Source: Candidatus Omnitrophota bacterium (lineage in GTDB: Bacteria > Omnitrophota > Gorgyraeia > Zapsychrales > Zapsychraceae). Taken from it: a DNA stretch of 15,865 nucleotides. Below are positions 13,062 to 15,865 of this stretch, one piece after another. The notes under the pieces are model-generated. The model saw nothing but the letters and a program-made list of their open reading frames with translations, was not told the origin of the DNA and made no database searches. Where the stretch lies: the NCBI GenBank assembly GCA_029567025.1, contig JAKQLT010000197.1, positions 1 through 15,865 on the forward strand, in the 5' to 3' direction. Every line of letters starts with the position of its first letter. Within the stretch, counting starts at the first letter, position 1. The position numbers and the translations under genes are program-made.

Positions 13062-15155
13062 ATGAATATTCTTCAAATACTTCCAGAGTTAAATGTCGGT
13101 GGCGTCGAGACCGGTACGGTTGATTTTGCGAAATATCTTGTGGCGCACGGACATAAGTCTGTTGTGATTTCTGCTGGCGGGCAGATGGTTGATGACTTAG
13201 AGTCGTCAGGAAGTAAGCATTACAAAATAGCTGTTCATCAAAAATCGTTGTGGAGGATGTTAAAGGCGATTAAAGATGTCCGCCGCGTTATCAAAGACGA
13301 AAATATTGATATTGTGCATGCGCGTTCTCGTGTGCCTGCGTGGATTGCCTATTTCGCATGCCGTAAAACTAAAGCGGCTTTTATTACGACCTGTCATGGA
13401 TATTATAAAAATCGTTTGTTTAGCCAGATTATGGGTTGGGGAAAATTTGTTATTGTTCCGAGCCAGGTTATTGGCCGTCATATGATAGATGATTATAAAG
13501 TTTCATCCCACAGTATTCGATGTATTCCGCGGAGTGTTGATTGCAGTAAATTTGTTGTTTCGGATAGAAAGTCTGTAGGGCCTAAAGGAACGATTGCGAT
13601 TATTGGCCGGCTTACGCCGCTTAAAGGGCATACTTATTTTTTGAAGTCGATGACCAAAATTGTGAGGCAAATTCCTTATGCCAAGATTTGGATTATTGGT
13701 GATGCTCCTAAAAATAAGCGGGCGTATAAACAGGAATTAGAAGTTTTAGTCAAACGTTTAGGCCTAAGCAATCATGTGGAATTTTTAGGGAATCGTAAAG
13801 ATATTCCAGAGCTTTTATCACAAATTGATGTGCTTGTTTTATCAACGGTTACCGAAGAGTCTTTTGGGCGAGTGATTATTGAGGGGCAAGCCGCAGGCGT
13901 GGCCGTGGTTGCGACAAAAGTTGGCGGCGTTGTAGATGTTATTGAACATGAAAAGACAGGGCTTTTGGTTATGCCCAAAGATACGGATGGGATGGCGAAC
14001 GCTGTTTTGAAACTTTTACGGGATAAAAATCTTTATGATCGGCTTGTTGTTGAAGCTAAGAAAAAAGTACAAGAGTGCTATACATTAGAAAATATGGCTT
14101 CTAAAACATTAGCCGTGTATGAAGAGTTATTAAATTCTTTAAATATTCTAGTCGTAAAAATCCGTTCGATAGGAGATGTGATTTTGGTCGTTCCGTCGTT
14201 AAAAGTCATTAGGCAGAATTTTCCGCGTGCTAAAATTTATTGTTTGGTAGGCGAAGAATCAAAAAAGATTTTACAACATTGTCCTTATATTGACGGACTA
14301 ATTATTTTTAATACAAAGAACAGAAATTGGTTTTATTTGTTAGAGCTCTCCCGCAAATTAAGGAAATATCGTTTTGATAAGATTTTTGATTTTCAAAACA
14401 GTCGACGAAGCCATCTGTTGTCCTGCTTGACTTTCGCGCGAGAAAGTTACGGTTATGATAATAAAAAGTGGGGGAATCTTTTGACAAATCCCATTAAAAA
14501 ATATCGCAATGATATGGCGGCTGTACTTCATCAATTTCAGTTATTAGAGAAAAGCGGATTAACGGGTCTTGAGAAACCTTTTTTAGAATTATGGCCGTCG
14601 GAAAAAGATAATGAATATGCGAAAAATATTTTAGAATCTGAATGGCTTGGAAATTTTAATAATATCGTTGGAATTAATATCGCGGCTTCTTTAAAATGGC
14701 AGACAAAAAATTGGCCGCTGGAATCGATCGCGCGGCTTTGCGATATGCTGGCGGGAAAAAATATTCGCGTGGTTTTAACAGGGGCCGATAAGGACAGACA
14801 ACAGGCGCAATATATTCTTTCTTTATGTAAGTCCAAGCCGGCTAATTTGGTCGCAAAGACCGATATCATGCAATTAGCCGCGGTTATAAAACGATGCAAA
14901 TGTTTTATAACCCCGGATTCGGCTCCTATGCATGTGGCGTCTGCCATGCAGGTTCCTCTTGTTGCTTTGTTTGGCCCGACGGATCCTAATCGCCATGTTC
15001 CACCAGCAAAAAAAATAGTTATTATAGCCAAAGAACTCGAGTGCGCGCCTTGTTATAATCGTCGATGTAAAATTTTCACGCATGCCTGTATGAAATCGAT
15101 AACACCAGAACAGGTTTTTAAAGAGATATTAAAACTTATGGAGATTAAGAGTTGA
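13062..15155 (+). CDS. GT4-GT9 fused glycosyltransferase, likely LPS core
   Basis: A 697-aa protein starting 2 nt after the previous stop, with no strong SD. Residues 1 to about 357 are a GT4 enzyme. It has NVGGVETGT (11-19) at the N-terminal loop, GRLTPLKG (182-189), and an EX7E motif with E266 and E274 (ESFGRVIIE). Residues about 361-697 are a GT9 heptosyltransferase. It has NILVVKIRSIGD (361-372) with the catalytic-type aspartate D372, TKNWP (548-552), PDSAPMHVA (618-626) and FGPTDP (637-642). A CxxC-x4-C-x6-C cluster (C661, C664, C669, C676) is like that in WaaF-type enzymes. No ATG, GTG or TTG marks an independent start at the junction. It probably adds two sugars in sequence to the LPS core; donor and acceptor are unknown. 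Confidence 0.88.
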   Translation: MNILQILPELNVGGVETGTVDFAKYLVAHGHKSVVISAGGQMVDDLESSGSKHYKIAVHQKSLWRMLKAIKDVRRVIKDENIDIVHARSRVPAWIAYFACRKTKAAFITTCHGYYKNRLFSQIMGWGKFVIVPSQVIGRHMIDDYKVSSHSIRCIPRSVDCSKFVVSDRKSVGPKGTIAIIGRLTPLKGHTYFLKSMTKIVRQIPYAKIWIIGDAPKNKRAYKQELEVLVKRLGLSNHVEFLGNRKDIPELLSQIDVLVLSTVTEESFGRVIIEGQAAGVAVVATKVGGVVDVIEHEKTGLLVMPKDTDGMANAVLKLLRDKNLYDRLVVEAKKKVQECYTLENMASKTLAVYEELLNSLNILVVKIRSIGDVILVVPSLKVIRQNFPRAKIYCLVGEESKKILQHCPYIDGLIIFNTKNRNWFYLLELSRKLRKYRFDKIFDFQNSRRSHLLSCLTFARESYGYDNKKWGNLLTNPIKKYRNDMAAVLHQFQLLEKSGLTGLEKPFLELWPSEKDNEYAKNILESEWLGNFNNIVGINIAASLKWQTKNWPLESIARLCDMLAGKNIRVVLTGADKDRQQAQYILSLCKSKPANLVAKTDIMQLAAVIKRCKCFITPDSAPMHVASAMQVPLVALFGPTDPNRHVPPAKKIVIIAKELECAPCYNRRCKIFTHACMKSITPEQVFKEILKLMEIKS
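15140..15143 (+). promoter_or_regulatory. Ribosome binding site fixing a second TTG start
   Basis: GGAG lies 8 nt before TTG 15152. An in-frame TAA at 15146-15148 rules out any earlier start. Confidence 0.65.
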
Positions 15156-15865
15156 ACATTTTATTCTTAACAACTCATTTGAATGCCGGGGGAATCACCA
15201 GTTATTTATTCACTTTAACAAAAGGTCTTATCAGTAGCGGGCATCATGTTTATCTTGTCTCAAGCGGAGGCAATCAAGAAAAGGATTTTCTTTCGTTAGG
15301 CGCCAAGTCTTTGAGATTAAATATTAAAATAAAATCAGAATTGGATTTACGCCTTTATCTTCCGGTACATTTTTTAAAAAAATATATGAAGGAGTGTCAT
15401 ATTGATGTTATACATGCGCAGACGCGTGTTACACAAGTGATGGGGAATATTCTAAGAAAATGCACCGGTGTGCCGTATGTGGCTACGTGTCACGGATTTT
15501 TTAAGCCGCGTTTTTTTAGAAAAATATTTCCTTGTTGGGGGGATCGGACGATTGCGATTAGTTCGGCGGTTAAAGAACATTTAGAAAAAGATTTTGGTAT
15601 TTTGCCATCTTATATTGATCTTGTGGAAAGCGGGATTGATCTTCAAAAGTTCCAGAGTATTGATTCCACAAAAAGAGAAGAAAGACGCCTGTCGTTAGGG
15701 ATAAAGAATGAATGTGTTGTTGGGATTATTGCGCGGCTTTCTGATGTTAAAGGTCAGGATATTTTGATTCAAGCCTTTCAGTTAATTCTCAAAGAGCATC
15801 CTTATACTAAGCTTCTTTTAGTCGGAGAAGGAAAGTTGATGCTTGATTTAAAACAGATAGTAAAA
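15152..15865 (+). CDS. GT4 glycosyltransferase, 3' end beyond the window
   Basis: An open frame of 238 codons runs to the last base with no stop. It starts at TTG 15152, whose last two bases are the first two of the preceding gene's TGA, indicating coupling. The N-terminal GT-B half has the acceptor loop NAGGITSYL (11-19). It also has DVIHAQTRV (85-93) and ATCHGFFK (111-118). The start of the nucleotide-sugar half is seen in IARLSDVKGQD (193-203) and LVGEGKL (223-229). The EX7E motif would lie beyond the window. It is clearly related to the GT4 half of the preceding fusion (TTCHGYYK, DIVHARSRV). Whether it too carries a fused second domain cannot be seen. A role in LPS core or O-chain assembly is inferred from context. 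Confidence 0.9.
   Translation, partial: MNILFLTTHLNAGGITSYLFTLTKGLISSGHHVYLVSSGGNQEKDFLSLGAKSLRLNIKIKSELDLRLYLPVHFLKKYMKECHIDVIHAQTRVTQVMGNILRKCTGVPYVATCHGFFKPRFFRKIFPCWGDRTIAISSAVKEHLEKDFGILPSYIDLVESGIDLQKFQSIDSTKREERRLSLGIKNECVVGIIARLSDVKGQDILIQAFQLILKEHPYTKLLLVGEGKLMLDLKQIVK

Noticed and set aside
14537..15031. 164-codon open frame on the minus strand
   Set aside because: It lies fully inside the GT9 half of the fusion, whose motifs prove the plus-strand reading; the antisense product shows no recognisable pattern.
1..15865. CRISPR array, tRNA or rRNA gene, toxin-antitoxin or defence module
   Set aside because: No regularly spaced repeats, cloverleaf or rRNA-like segments, or defence-type genes were seen on either strand.

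Overview
This is a bacterial chromosomal window of moderately low G+C. Every gene is on the plus strand and packing is tight: several starts overlap the previous stop, and there are no tRNA, rRNA, CRISPR or insertion-sequence genes. The late lipid A genes (waaA, lpxK, an lpxL-type acyltransferase) and an LPS-type heptosyltransferase domain point to a diderm with an LPS outer membrane. A pilin, a prepilin peptidase and DprA point to type IV pilus or transformation machinery. Gene content, tight packing and fused LPS enzymes resemble uncultured Omnitrophota (OP3) or a related lineage; that placement is inference from memory, not a search.

Layout. Positions 1-368 are non-coding and hold a pair of inverted REP-like palindromes (93-161), a plausible sigma-70 promoter (281-309) and a 19-bp operator-like palindrome over its predicted start point (308-326). 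The first cluster is a type IV pilin/pseudopilin (369-866), leuA (910-2427), aroE (about 2470-3333) and a prepilin peptidase (3333-4145). The 106-bp gap after it carries the best promoter in the window: TTGACA, 18 bp, then an extended -10, behind an AT-only stretch. From there an apparently uninterrupted operon runs off the right edge: aroK, dprA, topA, a xerC-type recombinase, waaA/kdtA, lpxK, an LpxL-ELM1 fusion, a GT4-GT9 fusion, and a truncated GT4 glycosyltransferase.

How the genes work together. LpxK phosphorylates the lipid A disaccharide, WaaA adds Kdo, and the LpxL-type domain adds a secondary acyl chain, so three successive lipid A steps are co-transcribed. The following GT4 and GT9 enzymes probably build the LPS core. 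aroE and aroK are consecutive shikimate-pathway steps, and leuA commits carbon to leucine. The pilin, its processing peptidase and DprA could belong to one pilus/competence function.

Most of the window is ordinary core metabolism. The least ordinary content is two multidomain LPS proteins: an LpxL acyltransferase fused to an ELM1-family GT-B-like domain of unknown bacterial function, and a GT4 glycosyltransferase fused to a GT9 heptosyltransferase. I saw no defence system or mobile genetic element beyond the REP-like palindromes.
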